Source of the DNA: Sipunculus nudus
Taxonomy: Eukaryota; Annelida; Sipuncula; Golfingiida; Sipunculidae
Length of the DNA stretch: 64,000 nt
Direction: 5' to 3'
NCBI GenBank assembly: GCA_026874595.1
Contig: CM049317.1
Location: forward strand, 50,983,618-51,047,617
Below are positions 1 to 11,680 of the stretch, in pieces. A model generated the notes under the pieces. It had not been told where the DNA came from, ran no database searches, and was given only the letters and a program-made list of their open reading frames with translations. Both the position numbers and the translations under genes were made by a program. Position 1 is the first letter of the stretch. Every line of letters starts with the position of its first letter.

Positions 1-2880
1 GTACAATCAGTAAAATATTGATAACACAGAGAATGTTATATCTGATAGCATAAGCAGCTGTTAATAGTCAGAATAGTAACATCTTCACACTATCACGTCT
101 CTGGCAGCTATGCTTTCACACCGTAATTCAGCGAGCCCTTCTGGCCTCTATTTCATTTATAGTGAAAACACCTTCAAGTGCCCGAGCCGATATCAAAGCT
201 ACAAATCAAATTCAACGACAAATAGCAAGTTAAAATGCCGTCTGGACGAGGAAACTTGCACACGGGGAACGATGCAGGTTTGTATGGCTTTATTTGATTG
301 GTCAATTCCCGATGCTCCTGACAATGCTAAACGTTTGTTTTAGTACTAGCAACCGACATGTTCCGGCGACCGGACAAAACAAGTTTACGACCCGTTCATT
401 AATCTTGAAATAGACGACAGAGCGGTTCGCTAAACCAAAGTATGTGAAAGTGTGGCTTACACAGACGTGTTGACATTGTGATGAAAAATAATTAAATGAC
501 AAAAGTTTGAAAATGGTAAAAAAAAAAATTTATGATCACAGTTCAGCTGAGTTACTTAACAAATGCATCTCGCTAACTCCAAATGACACACAGAATTGTA
601 ATTGTTACTGTTTATTACTGTATAAACTTGCTGTAATATGCCATAAATGTCATGCCAGTTCTCCCAATGTAGAGGACTATTACACAGCTCAACTATCAAC
701 AGCATGGCAAATGAGTCGGTGACGGTGACAATATACTTTAAATAGCAGACTCGTATTGATACAGACAGGTCATTGCTTCGGCAAGGGACTCTAACAATCA
801 GACTGAAATAACATATAACTGTTGCTTTTATCAAAACTGATATCTGATGCCTTTGTGCCGATAATAAGCACTGTCATCGAGACCGCAGAGACTGTATCTT
901 ACATTCATACGGTAATGTTTCCAGCCCATTCATCGGAGGAAAGTATACGGGGCCGCCATAAACCCAAATTGGATGTCCATGCAAACGAGGCTCTAACGGT
1001 AGTCATCAAAGTATACCACCCTTGGGGTCAGATTTAACACGCATATGCTCTATGAAATGTTACCATTTTCGAAAGCGTCTTCATGCTGGGCTAATTAGCA
1101 TGCAGGAGCGATGCCAGAACAAAACACTGTCAGGAACAGACCTGTCAAACATAACACACGCAAAGCTAATTACAAAAAAAATTCTGGTTCCTGGGGAAAC
1201 TTCCAGTAAGAACATTAAAGATGATGAAACTTAAGGAATCACCTGAGACCTGGGAGATACTGGGCTTTCACGTGATTATGTCAGAAGGCAAGAAATCACG
1301 CCTAACTTGAACAGAAACGTTCATACAAGATGCAATAGGAAATCTGTGTGCTTTCGAGTGTCTCTATTGTTGGCCTATTTATACACTAATGTGATGTCAC
1401 CTGAAGGTTATAATGTGTTCATAGATCCTGTGGATCCTAAATCTTTCCTGCAGTCGTCTATAGTTATCTTTACTTTTATCGTTTATCTTTAATAAGTAAC
1501 ATATCATCATATCGTTACCGATATTAAACTCTTCCTTTCCGCGTGCCGTGTCACTATACGAGGATCATTTTAACAGTTGAAATAATAATTATCATATGCC
1601 TCCGAATATATAACAAGAAGTATAGCATGTGTTATTTGTGTGAATATGGGGGTAGGGAAGATGACATGACAGATTTAACTTTGATATTCTTCGTGTTATG
1701 TAGTTCTTGATTTTTGTGTTTCATACTATACTATGTATTGTATATATTTTCTATTTCTTTAGTTTTATCCTGAGATTAAAGTATTTATAATCATGTTTAA
1801 TGTATTTAAGTAACGGTGATTACTGTTTTCCCCTTGTTATTAATGCGCGGGCACAATTTTGTTTCCTTGTAAGGGATTAGAAAGTATATCTTGTTTTATA
1901 TTATACAAGTTTCAGGATCATGCAAACCCGATCTTTAATACACCATTTAGTCGTGCAAGGAATGGGATTTGTTTAATCTACGCATATCAAAATTAAACAT
2001 ATACCAGCATATACTCCTTATATAAATAATCAATATAATCAATATGTGATATGTTACCTTGAAATCAAATTTACTGTCATTATTTGAATTCAGGGTTTAG
2101 CCCGGAAGAGCGAAAAGGTCAATGCAAAACAGACCCGTTATCTGCTGTTCATAGAAAGGAATTTCAAAGAAATTTCGAGGTTGTTGTTATACTATCCATC
2201 GTTTGAAACGTCTTTATATACGATGGATTTTATTTGTTAGGGATCGGATCTTTTGTGAAAAGCTAGATTATAATTATATATCAAATAACCAGGTACATCA
2301 AAGAGACAATGACAAGATATTCGCTTATATCCCATAACATCTTATTTTAAACAAAATTATAAATGTGCACTTGATATCTAAAAGATACAATAAATATGAT
2401 GATTGAAAGAGTTCCACTGTGTTTTAATCCTTTGTAGCTATAATTCCGATATATCGATTGAGTAAAAGGGGAATCCTCCATAAAAAAAAGTTTTTTTGTT
2501 CAACAAGGAATATAAGAAAGCATAAACCAATTTCAATTTGTTTAATGCCTTGTTTTCTAAGTACTTTAATATGTTAATGGATTGTCGTTTTGATTTTCAT
2601 CTCTTTTATATTCTAGCTGCGTTACGTTAACAAAACACGTACCTTTAGAAGTGACATTTGTTGGCGTAAGCCTGGCGCTCTGGCAAAGCAGATAATTCCT
2701 TTATTTACAGGCGGCTTGTAAATTAGTCCTGGCTGCTTGTCCACTACGGGACGTCTTCTGTCTAGCTCGGCTTATCTGACTACGCAAGCTGTTCAAGGAC
2801 TAAAAGCAGTTTACCCTGGAGACCAAGTGCAGTCTGTCGAAAAGAGCGCCTTTGTCTTGAAGGAAACTATAGACAATTAG
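1..2880. other. unassigned AT-rich sequence
   Basis: I see no gene here. The open frames are short and match no family I know. There is no compositional block, microsatellite or repeat that recurs elsewhere in the window. The sequence is ordinary AT-rich intergenic or intronic DNA. Confidence 0.6.
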
Positions 2881-2884
2881 GGGC

Positions 2885-3095
2885 AGGTCGTAGAACACTG
2901 ATACAAGAGGGGAAAGTCGACAGTTCGAACCCCGCCAGGGCCCTGAAGGAACATGGTGGTATCACCATTAAGATTGGGACATTCTCTGTAATGTCTTAAT
3001 TACAGTTTAAGACTTCTGCCGGTTCGTTCAAAGCCGTAGTAATATAAACCCTAAATGGCAGAAGTTATAATAATAACTTATTGCCTCCACCGTGA
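2885..3095 (+). repeat. decayed tRNA-derived SINE-like segment
   Basis: A good Pol III B-box-like core, AGTTCGAACCCCGCC, lies at 2922-2936. A degenerate A-box-like stretch precedes it at about 2886-2900, which is tRNA-like spacing. A non-tRNA body follows and includes a second GGTTCG-like motif near 3021. The A box is poor and no acceptor stem can be drawn, so this is a SINE relic and not a tRNA gene. No second copy of the body was found in the window. Confidence 0.4.
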
Positions 3096-3099
3096 GCCC

Positions 3100-3365
3100 A
3101 TGCGTGTGTTCATGTGTGTATTTGTTCACAACATTGCTCGCGCAATTATGAACGTTATCTTTTCCAATTTCAGGACATTTCTCGCCAAGAAAAAATCGAT
3201 AAGATTTTAGTGTGGATCAGTCTCATGATCCGGGTCAAGGAAAAGTACAGCCACGTCTGCACTATAAAACAAGGGAGCATGGGCCGAATAGAAAATCCTG
3301 ACATGTTTTTGGGATCATCCAGTATAAAGAACCGCCCACATGGAGGCCTGCATTCCTCAGAATAA
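3100..3365 (+). repeat. dispersed repeat family G, copy 1
   Basis: This segment aligns by eye with 30380-30632 in the same orientation. Shared blocks include the GTGTG...TTGTTAACAAC-like start, a CAATTATGAACG block, and an AAAAATCGAT...AGATTT...AGTGTGGAT block. Near the 3' end (3335-3355) is a GGAGGCCTGCATTC motif. Variants of that motif recur at 30.61 kb and, inverted, near 37.16 kb and 49.19 kb. There is no intact coding frame. The family type is unknown; a non-coding end of a retroelement is possible. Confidence 0.6.
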
Positions 3366-4004
3366 ATATTTCAAGTCTTTACAGTCATTAATAGACAAAG
3401 CTGCTAAAAAAGTTCATTGACCAGTCATATGGTTAAATATAACGGAAGTGCCCGTACATCTTCATATCTGATGAATTTTAGTGCGAGTTTTCCAATTCAT
3501 TTTGATTTATGTTTGCTCATGCCTGTGAGGGTAACATGTTACAGTTACGGGTAACAGTTAACGGTGTTTAAAATTGAATATTTTGAAGCAGCTACCAGAT
3601 TGCTTATCATAAATATATTAGTTTATGGAATCGGATATGATTAAATGGTGTAATTAACTGATGTATATTAAACGGGACTAGGAAAGCATAATGAAAGATC
3701 AACACAACATCGAGAGCGGAATGTTGCGCACTTCGTAAAAAAAACTTAAAGCCAGGGGAATAGTTGTTAAATCACAAGTCCTCGAATTGCTGTTACTATA
3801 AACATTGATTTAATGTGTTAATTCTGTGTTCTGAGTTAAGTCGTTATATAACTAGTACTTATCTTGCGTTGACGTAACGCTTTTCACACCACGATTCCCG
3901 TTGTTATTATTGGATTGTCTGACGAGTTGTTCGTGACTTTGCAACTGGCCGACTCCTTTACCTTTTCTAAATATATTTTGTACAATAACAGGCGGAGCAT
4001 ACCA
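3366..4004. other. unassigned sequence
   Basis: I see no gene or repeat. The last 12 bases (3993-4004) are the left copy of a direct repeat that flanks the next element. Confidence 0.5.
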
Positions 4005-4758
4005 GTAATGTAGTCGAGTCCACACCATCTACATCCGAGTGCAAGGCCAAGTCCAGGCCACTCGAGTCCAAGTCCGAGACAAGGCCACTAGAGTCCGAGT
4101 CCTTGAGGTTCGAGTCAAAGTCCACTTTCTATGAGTCCGCTTTTATGAGTCCATTTTCGATTTCGTCCATCCTTAAAAGGCAATTTAAAATGAGAATTTC
4201 AGATTATCATATATGTTTTTAAGTTAGCTTTCACAACCTACGCTGATGGTTTATTATATTCATGGCTCCAGATGCTGAGCAGAGCTTGTTATATATAATA
4301 TTATTATTTTCAAATATTATATATGCAGTTCGCACACGTGTGTAAGTCTTCTATTGGAATTGAGATGGACTCGGCCTGATAAATCGAGTTCTTGCCTCCA
4401 AGTGCGCGTACATGTCCGTGTTCAGGACCCTCGAGTCCAAGTTAGCCCTGCCTGGGCTTTAGTGTATTTATAATTACTACTAAAATGCTTATATTAAAAC
4501 GCGATTCCATGTACTGATAGACGTAACTCAGTACCAGCTCTTATCACTAAATGAAATAAGAGGGTCAGAGTGTGGCAATTAGTTATAGAAGTAGCCGAGA
4601 GGTGGCATTAACGACACTAAGTGCAATACAGTGAGAGAACGTTTGATTTCTCTGTCAGAAGCAACAGTTAAGAGAAATTTCATTGACTGGGCCAGTCTAA
4701 GTCCAAGTCAAAGTCCCTTTAAAAGTGGACTCGAGTCCGAACACGGGCCTTACATCGT
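4005..4758. mobile_element. GAGTCC-rich dispersed element, copy A, with 12-bp flanking direct repeat
   Basis: Both ends are dense in variants of GAGTCC and AAGTCC, spaced about 6 bp apart (4013-4150, 4370-4440, 4690-4740). The middle is AT-rich. The same order of blocks recurs at 11306-11680 and 15536-16530. The 12-mer CGGAGCATACCA occurs at 3993-4004 and again at 4759-4770, exactly bracketing the element, as expected of a target-site duplication. The part at about 4445-4680 is missing from the other copies and may be a nested insertion. No coding frame or polymerase signature is visible. A duplication of this length fits target-primed insertion better than a cut-and-paste transposase, but the class is not known. 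Confidence 0.7.
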
Positions 4759-4984
4759 CGGAGCATACCATGTGAAAGGCGCCACGTCATTACCAGCGAT
4801 AACACATTAATCATTGCCAATAAAGAGATAAATAAATAAAACCGAAATTTTGAATAACAGCAATTCGAGCACCGTTTGTTATATACAGTTATATGTTATT
4901 ATATGTAATCCATATAATATGTCAGAAAGATAAAAAATATTTCATATTAAACTCAGAAATTGAACTAAAGTGCATAATTCTGAT

Positions 4985-5112
4985 TATTATATATTTCATT
5001 TCCAATATATAAATATTATTCTCTGAATTTCAGGGGGGATCATCCCCTCCCCCTTTGCAAAAAAGTGGGGGGTATATATACCCCCATCCCTCCCCCCTAT
5101 ATTGAACCCCTG
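4985..5112. repeat. G/C-run hAT-like fragment, copy 1
   Basis: The left part is AT-rich (ATATAAATATTATTCTCTG). G-runs and C-runs follow, then a self-complementary block of six G, TATATATA and five C, then an end in CCCCTG. The same layout recurs at 10425-10560 and, decayed, at 48110-48215. Read from the right, the end begins CAGGGG, which resembles hAT-type termini. Only one end is recognisable, so the assignment is tentative. Confidence 0.5.
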
Positions 5113-6369
5113 CCTGAAACCTATAATATTGAAAACTGATATGTGCCAGTTATCATATTAGCAAAACCTACAGTGGTACTTTTGGACCATACTGGTAACA
5201 CAACATCATGTTATGGTCACATTAAATCCTATCGATGTGATCCCATTAAGAGCCAGTCTCCTGAAGAGCCTTCGGAGGTTCACTCTCTCACACATGTCGC
5301 GGTTTGTTTATCCTGATGTATGGCACATTTAGCGCTTGATTCTCGCCACTCGCGAGGCGCCATTACTCTTAGTTACATCTAACCATTTTTCATCGACCAG
5401 GACAGACGTTAAAATGACCCACTCAGGTCAAAGAGTATCCTCAATAGCCCTATTTACTGCGGAGCCGTGATCATAAACACTAATGGTCTGTCAACAGATC
5501 ACTCACAAGCGGATATCCGGTTTGGTATCACATCCCGTATTGGTAAACCTAAATTCGATACTTCGGACAATGGCACATGCAATTTTATTGATTTACTCAC
5601 GAAAAATCAAGGGTATACACATGATATGGAAGTAATAAGTAAGAGTCATAAGGAATGCATCTGATAGTATTTGTTTCTAAAAAAATGAAAAGAAGTCAAT
5701 GAGATATTTTTAAGTACAGACGAATATGATACGTGAGCGGATAAGAAAAAAAAGAGGGAGCGTTTTTTTCCCGGCGACTTACGTTTTCTTCACGTCTTTT
5801 TCGTTTTCTTAAGATTACTCTGAAGTTGATTTGGAAAAAAATAATCCTTACGAGCTCTGACAGAAGTGACAGTCCTAGCACTTCAGTAATCAGCAAAACA
5901 ATCCCCAACGACAGAACCATCACTTATAAGTGATTTTAAATGTCATTTAAGATTAGTAAGACAGTAACTCATAAGAAATGTTGTTTTATACGATTTTTCT
6001 TCCAGGGGGTATTTCGAGAAACAATAAAGGTGAAACTAATATAAAACTCACTGACCACAGTGTTTAGATAAATTAAATTTACGAAACTAACTTATGCACT
6101 CGGTATTGGATTTGCATGATGAGAAGAAAAGCCTGGAAGCCATTGCGGTTTTCTGCATTTTATTGCGTCACCGAAAACAGTTGTGCTTTGAAAAAGTGGG
6201 ATTTCTGTCAAAAGTCAAATTTCGCTACGCATAAATGTTCATGTGATGTTGCTCAAAAGAAGTTTTGTTGCTTTGGTTTCAGGTAAATCATAAAGGACAG
6301 TTTTGAATTCAAGTTTGAATCTTCGGAGGAAATCCTACACATTTTCCTATGGAGCCGAAAACGTTCAGA
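5113..6369. other. unassigned sequence
   Basis: I see no gene. The frames at 5467-5664 (+) and 5696-5923 (-) have no recognisable domains. Confidence 0.5.
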
Positions 6370-6836
6370 TTCACCCTTAAAGTTGCCTATTCACCTTCCT
6401 TTCGATATAGAATTAATGTGATTTCTGGTTTACTCTCTGCTTATATTAATGGTCTTAGGGTAATTTTGGTCGTGAAAAGTTCTTATAAGGCCATCAAGAA
6501 GAATATATGGACTTGTTCATCAACAACTTGTTTGTAACCATAGCAATGTTTACAAACGAAAGGAAAAACATGTAACCTAAGGTGGTAGGTTGCATATATA
6601 CGGAGGTAGAAAGGTCAGTTGCTGCAAAAAAAGCCATCTGCAAAGCTTTGGCTTATCTGACTTGCTTCAAGATGCCCTTGTTGAATTTGTTTTGATTATT
6701 TTAGCGGGCCCCTACATATTATAAAAACGCTGATATAAACAAAACAAGCAGCCTATGTGGGGTGAAGAAATCCACGTTTCTGGTCTTTTCTTATAAACGT
6801 TCCAAGGGATTACCTTATGTTTATAAAGGTCAGATA
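6370..6836 (+). repeat. dispersed repeat family D, copy 1
   Basis: Collinear with 38805-39247 in the same orientation. Shared blocks include GATTTCTGG, CTTAGGGTAATT, GAAAAGTTCTTATAAGG, GGTGGTAGGTTGCATAT, AGATGCCCTTG and a final TATGAAGGTCAGAT-like stretch. Divergence by eye is about 20-25 percent with small indels. The open frame at 6349-6537 is not kept in the other copy, so this is an old non-coding transposon copy. Confidence 0.7.
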
Positions 6837-7357
6837 GGTGATTGGGTTCCTTTAAAATCTACACCTTTAGTAAACAGGTCAGGTATAGGCGAGCACAGGG
6901 AGAGTCGTGTGAGGCTTAGAACGATTAATGGAGCCAGATAACATGACATAAAATGAAACCCCCTTTGTACAGTTTGAAATATGATTTAAATAAAAATTAA
7001 TGGGATATCCAATTCAAAACTAATGCGCGTCAGTTATCTGCTCATTTTAGATACTGTTAAGATATCCTAAATTTGGTGGACTCTACCTGGATTCTACCTT
7101 GTCTGTATAAAACATTAAATATTGGTTATGTTAAACTTGCTGCCAAACAATGAAAAAGACTACTGTAATATTTTTCTTCCATGAACGACCATACAGATTA
7201 TGCTGTTAAATGAAACCCCCGGAATCGATTTGTAGGATTTGGTCTCAATAGATTTTATCCACCACTTACCACATTGCTGGGGTCGCCTTACTGACATTTT
7301 CGATTTATTTATTAATTCTGAGTCCTATTTGATCCAGACTGTGTATTTCACAAGTAT
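6837..7357. other. unassigned sequence
   Basis: I see no gene, RNA or repeat with a second copy in this window. Confidence 0.5.
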
Positions 7358-7609
7358 TCATTACGTACGTATCTAGTCATTATACTTGTGTTAATCACTT
7401 TATGGTATACATTAAATACGTATCTATAGCCATTATACAAATGTTAATCACTTTATGGTATACATTAAATACGTATCTATAGTCATTATACTTGTGTTAA
7501 TCACTTTATGGTATACATTAAATACGTATCTATAGTCATTATACAATTGTTTATCACTTTTCTGGTTTACATAACGTACGTATCTAGTCATTATACTTAT
7601 GTTTATCAC
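7358..7609. repeat. 53-bp tandem repeat, about 4.7 copies
   Basis: The block ACGTATCTATAGTCATTATA recurs with starts near 7367, 7418, 7471, 7524 and 7578. The period is 53 bp in the centre and 51-54 bp at the edges. The central three units are nearly identical and the outer ones are diverged, the usual pattern of a minisatellite that homogenises from the centre. Confidence 0.92.
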
Positions 7610-10064
7610 TGCATTCTCGCATCATCGACCGATTCGATAATGACTGTGTTAGCGTAGCCATGTATCTGTTGTCTGCAGAACTGAAACAAGCCAGCGAGGT
7701 GTGCACGCAGCCTTTGTTGTTACGTTTCGTTTGAATTACAGCTCACCGGCCGAGCATCCTATGTACCCCAGGCCCTAAGCAAACCACGTCAGGGGTAATC
7801 CTCTCTGAGCCTGTGGCCTGTTCAGACGGTTACGCGGGGCGATGAGCTGTCACTCAAAACGAAATAAACATGATTGGCTCCGTGTATTCCTCGCTTGGCT
7901 TTGTCTTCCAGCACAAGGTCTCATCTGATTGGACAAAAATACAGTGCTCCCCTCTGGTGTAGCGATGCAGGATAAGAGGTCATAACAAACAGCGCCTTAC
8001 GATATAGGTAGTAGCCCTATATAGGTGAAGCGCTGTGTAAAGAGCGTAACATTACGTATGAAAAATGAATGTGTAAACTAAATATGATAAAAGTTGACTA
8101 AACCCCTTCCCGGGGCCATGTACCCTCAAAAACATTATTTCTTCAATGTCCAAATAGGTAATATCATGATTAATATTATGGTTTTGTAATTCAAATGAGC
8201 TCAAACAATGTTTGATAAATGCTTTATCTCCCCCTCGAATTTTTTCAACAAAATACTGTTATCCAATTAAAATAATTAATAAAGGAGGGGGGTATCGAAC
8301 GAGAGAGAGAAAAAAAATGATAGACAGGGTGTCCTCTCGTGTAGTGTGAACCTTGTTTACGACTGCAATTTTGAATCAATTTTTGTAAAACATTACATTG
8401 AGAATTCTCGATTCAGAAACCAAGAACAAATAAAAATATGTTTTCTTTTTGCGTCCCTTTGATCCGCCATTAGTCATTTCGCAATAGCAATTGGATTCAT
8501 GTTCAATCCTTAACACCTAGATGAATTAATAAATGTATTCGATTTATAGCTTTGTTCCATATTGTTGTTCACACGGGAGAATCCTGTCACATTATCAGTT
8601 ATTTTGGTATTTTCTGAAAAACTTCTGTTCGTTGATACTTGAGAATCTTTGTAAGACTCTGGCATACATTGTTAATAAATCTTATCTTTACGTTAATAGC
8701 TAAATGACATTGTTTGAATTAACAAAATGTTAGGGGGGAGGTATAATATTGTATAACCTACCCCCCCCCCCCCCCCCCCCTTTGTACTCCACCAAATTGC
8801 GCCGATGCTGACCTATATAAAAGAATGGACAGGGATTGAAATCTCGGAATAGCTGTCGTTACATCACCCACGGAAATTGACACCAGATGTGACTCCAGTT
8901 GTGTTCCACCTGTGGCAGGATATTAGCGAAAGTCATCCTTGAACCTGGGCATGGAAATTAACTTTAGATTTCTTCTCATCTGGGAAAGAAAATTGGCTTA
9001 AGACACCATGCTGGGGAAGCGGAATTGCTGGTAAGAATTGTTTTCAGATGCGCTGTCCTTTCTGCACGGAAGTTGACTCAGGTATCCCCAATCACCTGCG
9101 TCATAAAAGTCAAATATCCAGCGATAAGAATTCATGAGAACAAGTTATTCCGAATTAATGACTCGGAAAGGGTGACTCGACTTCGTTTACCGAGGCTAGT
9201 CAGAAACAACGTTGTACTTTGTAAGAGCTAAAAGATTACGTTTCATTCTCGATTAGATTGGGTTAGATGGTTTGCAGGTGCGGTATTATCCTATATTTTA
9301 AACATGTCAGGATCTTAATACGACACATAAATAAAATTACATATAGTTATTTATATAAAAACAGGAAACCTTATGATTCTTTCGGTGTCAGAGCAAATTA
9401 CAGTATTCCTCGGAGAGAATAAAAAATGCTAAAAGAAGTCATGCAATCAATATGTGTAAATTAAAAAAAAAGATGGAATTTAGTCCTGTGAACCTTTATT
9501 ATCGCCCTCTGTGCCGCAGTGTATCAGTTTTCTTATTGAGCTAAGTCACCCAGAAAGTTTATATCACAGTGTTTTCTGTTCCAAGAAATATTTGATTTAC
9601 TGTGCAGTTTCACCGAGACTTCTAGAATGTCCTTGAACGCTGTCACCATCAACCATGGAGATGTGTATTTATCTGTGTGCGGCACAGCGAAGGCTGGTCC
9701 GTTCCGCTAAATCAAAACCATCAAGGCTAGTAACATGGCCCGAACAGAGTTTTCTGTATATTATCTGCACAGTTCAGTCGGCTGTCGATATATTTCTTTT
9801 ACACTGTAGAAATTCAAGAATTCTAATCAAAATATGACAAGGCATATTGTTTCAAAGTAATGCAAAATCAAGTTAAAATTAAGACCATTCTTTTTTCGTG
9901 CGAATTATGTTTAGAACTGCTTCTCATGACACATCAAGCATCAGTAGCGTCAATTTTTCTTCCAGGGTGGGGGGGATGACTTTGTATATTTATATATACA
10001 CACACACACACATATACCTTTTTGAGCATCTCTGAGTGACATATTCAACTATCTATATATATAT
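7610..10064. other. unassigned sequence with homopolymer C run
   Basis: I see no gene. A run of 20 C occurs at 8761-8780, preceded by a G-rich segment. A short CA microsatellite lies near 9997-10012. The frames at 9025-9231 and 9655-9837 match nothing I know. Confidence 0.5.
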
Positions 10065-10232
10065 ATAACTCTGAAGAAAAAAAACACTGTAAATTCACAA
10101 CAGTCTGTTTCACGGGATGCGACCCGTGAAACAGACTGTTGTGAATTTACAGTGTTGTTTTTCTTCAGAGTTATACCGCTCTGGCCTAGTCTGTAGGGCA
10201 TAGAGCACTTTACATGGGAGGGTAACACTACC

Positions 10233-10236
<4 letters not shown>
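10065..10236 (-). mobile_element. E-family ribozyme element, copy 1, with 52-bp-arm palindrome
   Basis: Bases 10065-10116 and 10123-10174 are inverted copies of each other, identical at 51 of 52 positions, with a 6-base loop ATGCGA. The right arm is the 3' half of the hammerhead segment seen intact at 23936-23983. The 5' half, with the CTGATGA core, has been replaced by the complement of the 3' half, so this copy cannot form the ribozyme. Bases 10175-10236, read on the minus strand, match the 5' module of the E copies at 23869 and 35114, including the GGCCTA...TAGGCC hairpin. A (TA)n array follows directly. Confidence 0.85.

Positions 10237-10296
<60 letters not shown>
10235..10296. repeat. 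(TA)n microsatellite
   Basis: About 30 uninterrupted TA units directly abut the E element. Open frames across it are repeat artefacts. Confidence 0.97.
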
Positions 10297-10303
<7 letters not shown>

Positions 10304-10424
10304 CTTAATCATATTTCAAATAATTATATTTTAATAGAAAATAAGTTATTTTGTAATTGAAAGCAAGGTTTAAATATAAAATGTTTTAGTAAATGGATCC
10401 AAAGTCTTTAATTCTATTTATTTA

Positions 10425-10560
10425 TATAATTCATTTGCAATATTATAATATTATTCTCTGGAAAGTGGGGGGGGGGGGGGTGATTAAATTGGCCATCCCC
10501 CCCTTGCCAAAAAGTGGGGGGTATATATACCCCCCATCCCTCCCTATATTGACGCCCCTG
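10425..10560. repeat. G/C-run hAT-like fragment, copy 2
   Basis: Same order as 4985-5112: an AT-rich lead, a G-run (here 14 G), GATTAAATTGG, a C-run, TTGCCAAAAAGTGGGG, then TATATATA between G and C runs, ending GACGCCCCTG. The 3' end read on the minus strand begins CAGGGGCGTC, similar to common hAT termini. The other terminus is not evident. Confidence 0.55.
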
Positions 10561-11305
10561 TCAAGCATACATTCTTGATAGAAAGAAACAAGATTGGACC
10601 TAGACTAGCTGTTCAATCACTAGCATATACAAACTGATTGACTTTTTTATCATGGGGTAGGATGTAGTCCATTATTTAGGGCGGTACCTTAAACTGTCAA
10701 ACCTCGGTGACATCATAAAGATTCTCTAAAAATGCCTTTACAAAAGGTGATGACTTAGTCTTAGCAATACCGAAATCTGAAATTCTGAAATCTAGACTAA
10801 TTAAGAACACGTTTTCCTTGCCATTCGCATGGTATAGATACCTTCACCCGTTATAAACAGACAAGGTAAGAAATAGGCCATGGACTTCTTGTTTAAAGGG
10901 GATTATTCCGATATCTGACGTCTATTATTTAAATATAGCCCCATTGAACCTTTTTTTAAATAGGACAAAAACACCGATCCAATCGAATACAGGTTGTTGG
11001 TTTGTTTATATTATCGTGCATAATTATGTGGGAGGCCCGACGAAATAATCCAAACACATTCAACAGTGACCTCTGTTGGCAAGTCAGAAGAACCAGGGTT
11101 TTGCAAATGGTGGTTTTCAACTTTCCATCTTCCGCACCTATGTAAAATACCACCTTAGGCTACATGGTTATTCTGTTTGTAAAAGTTGACGCATGTATCT
11201 TGTTTAATAACAGCATGAAGATAAACAAGCTCATCCGTCATAGCGGCGCTATAACAACCTTTCTTAAGAATAATTACTAACAGTTAATTAATAACGGTGA
11301 TTTTA
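10561..11305. other. unassigned sequence
   Basis: I see no gene or repeat. Confidence 0.5.
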
Positions 11306-11680
11306 ATCAAGTCCACACCATCCGAGTCCGAGTGCAAGTCCGCGTCCATGCCACTCGAGTCCAAGTTCAAGAGGTTGTAGCCCAACACAAATGCCCTTAA
11401 AAAGTAATTAAAGTGGAAATTTCTGTACATCTTTAGGTAAGTTCATGTATGCTTTTACTATAATGGTACATAATATCTAAAGCTTCCGGTGCTCAGTTTT
11501 GTTGCTAAAGTGTTATTGTCTTGTAATATTTTTATATTAGTTCGCACATGCACATACGTCTTAATAAACATTGACAGAGCTTTATTCTATTTGACTCGAC
11601 AGATGGGCTTGGCCTGATTTCTCGAGTACTTACGTCCGAGTCCAGGACCCTCGAGTCCAAGTCCTAGTCCCTAAAATGAG
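11306..11680. repeat. GAGTCC-rich dispersed element, copy B
   Basis: Begins AAGTCCACACCATCCGAGTC, as copies A and C do, and keeps the block order CCCTTAAAA, an AT-rich middle, GGCCTGATTTCTCGAG, and GACCCTCGAGTCCAAGTCC. The 3' part found in copy A (4690-4758) is absent. No flanking duplication was found. Confidence 0.7.

Noticed and set aside
7358-7609. CRISPR-like array
   Set aside because: Units are contiguous 53-bp tandem repeats with no unique spacers, in a eukaryotic context.
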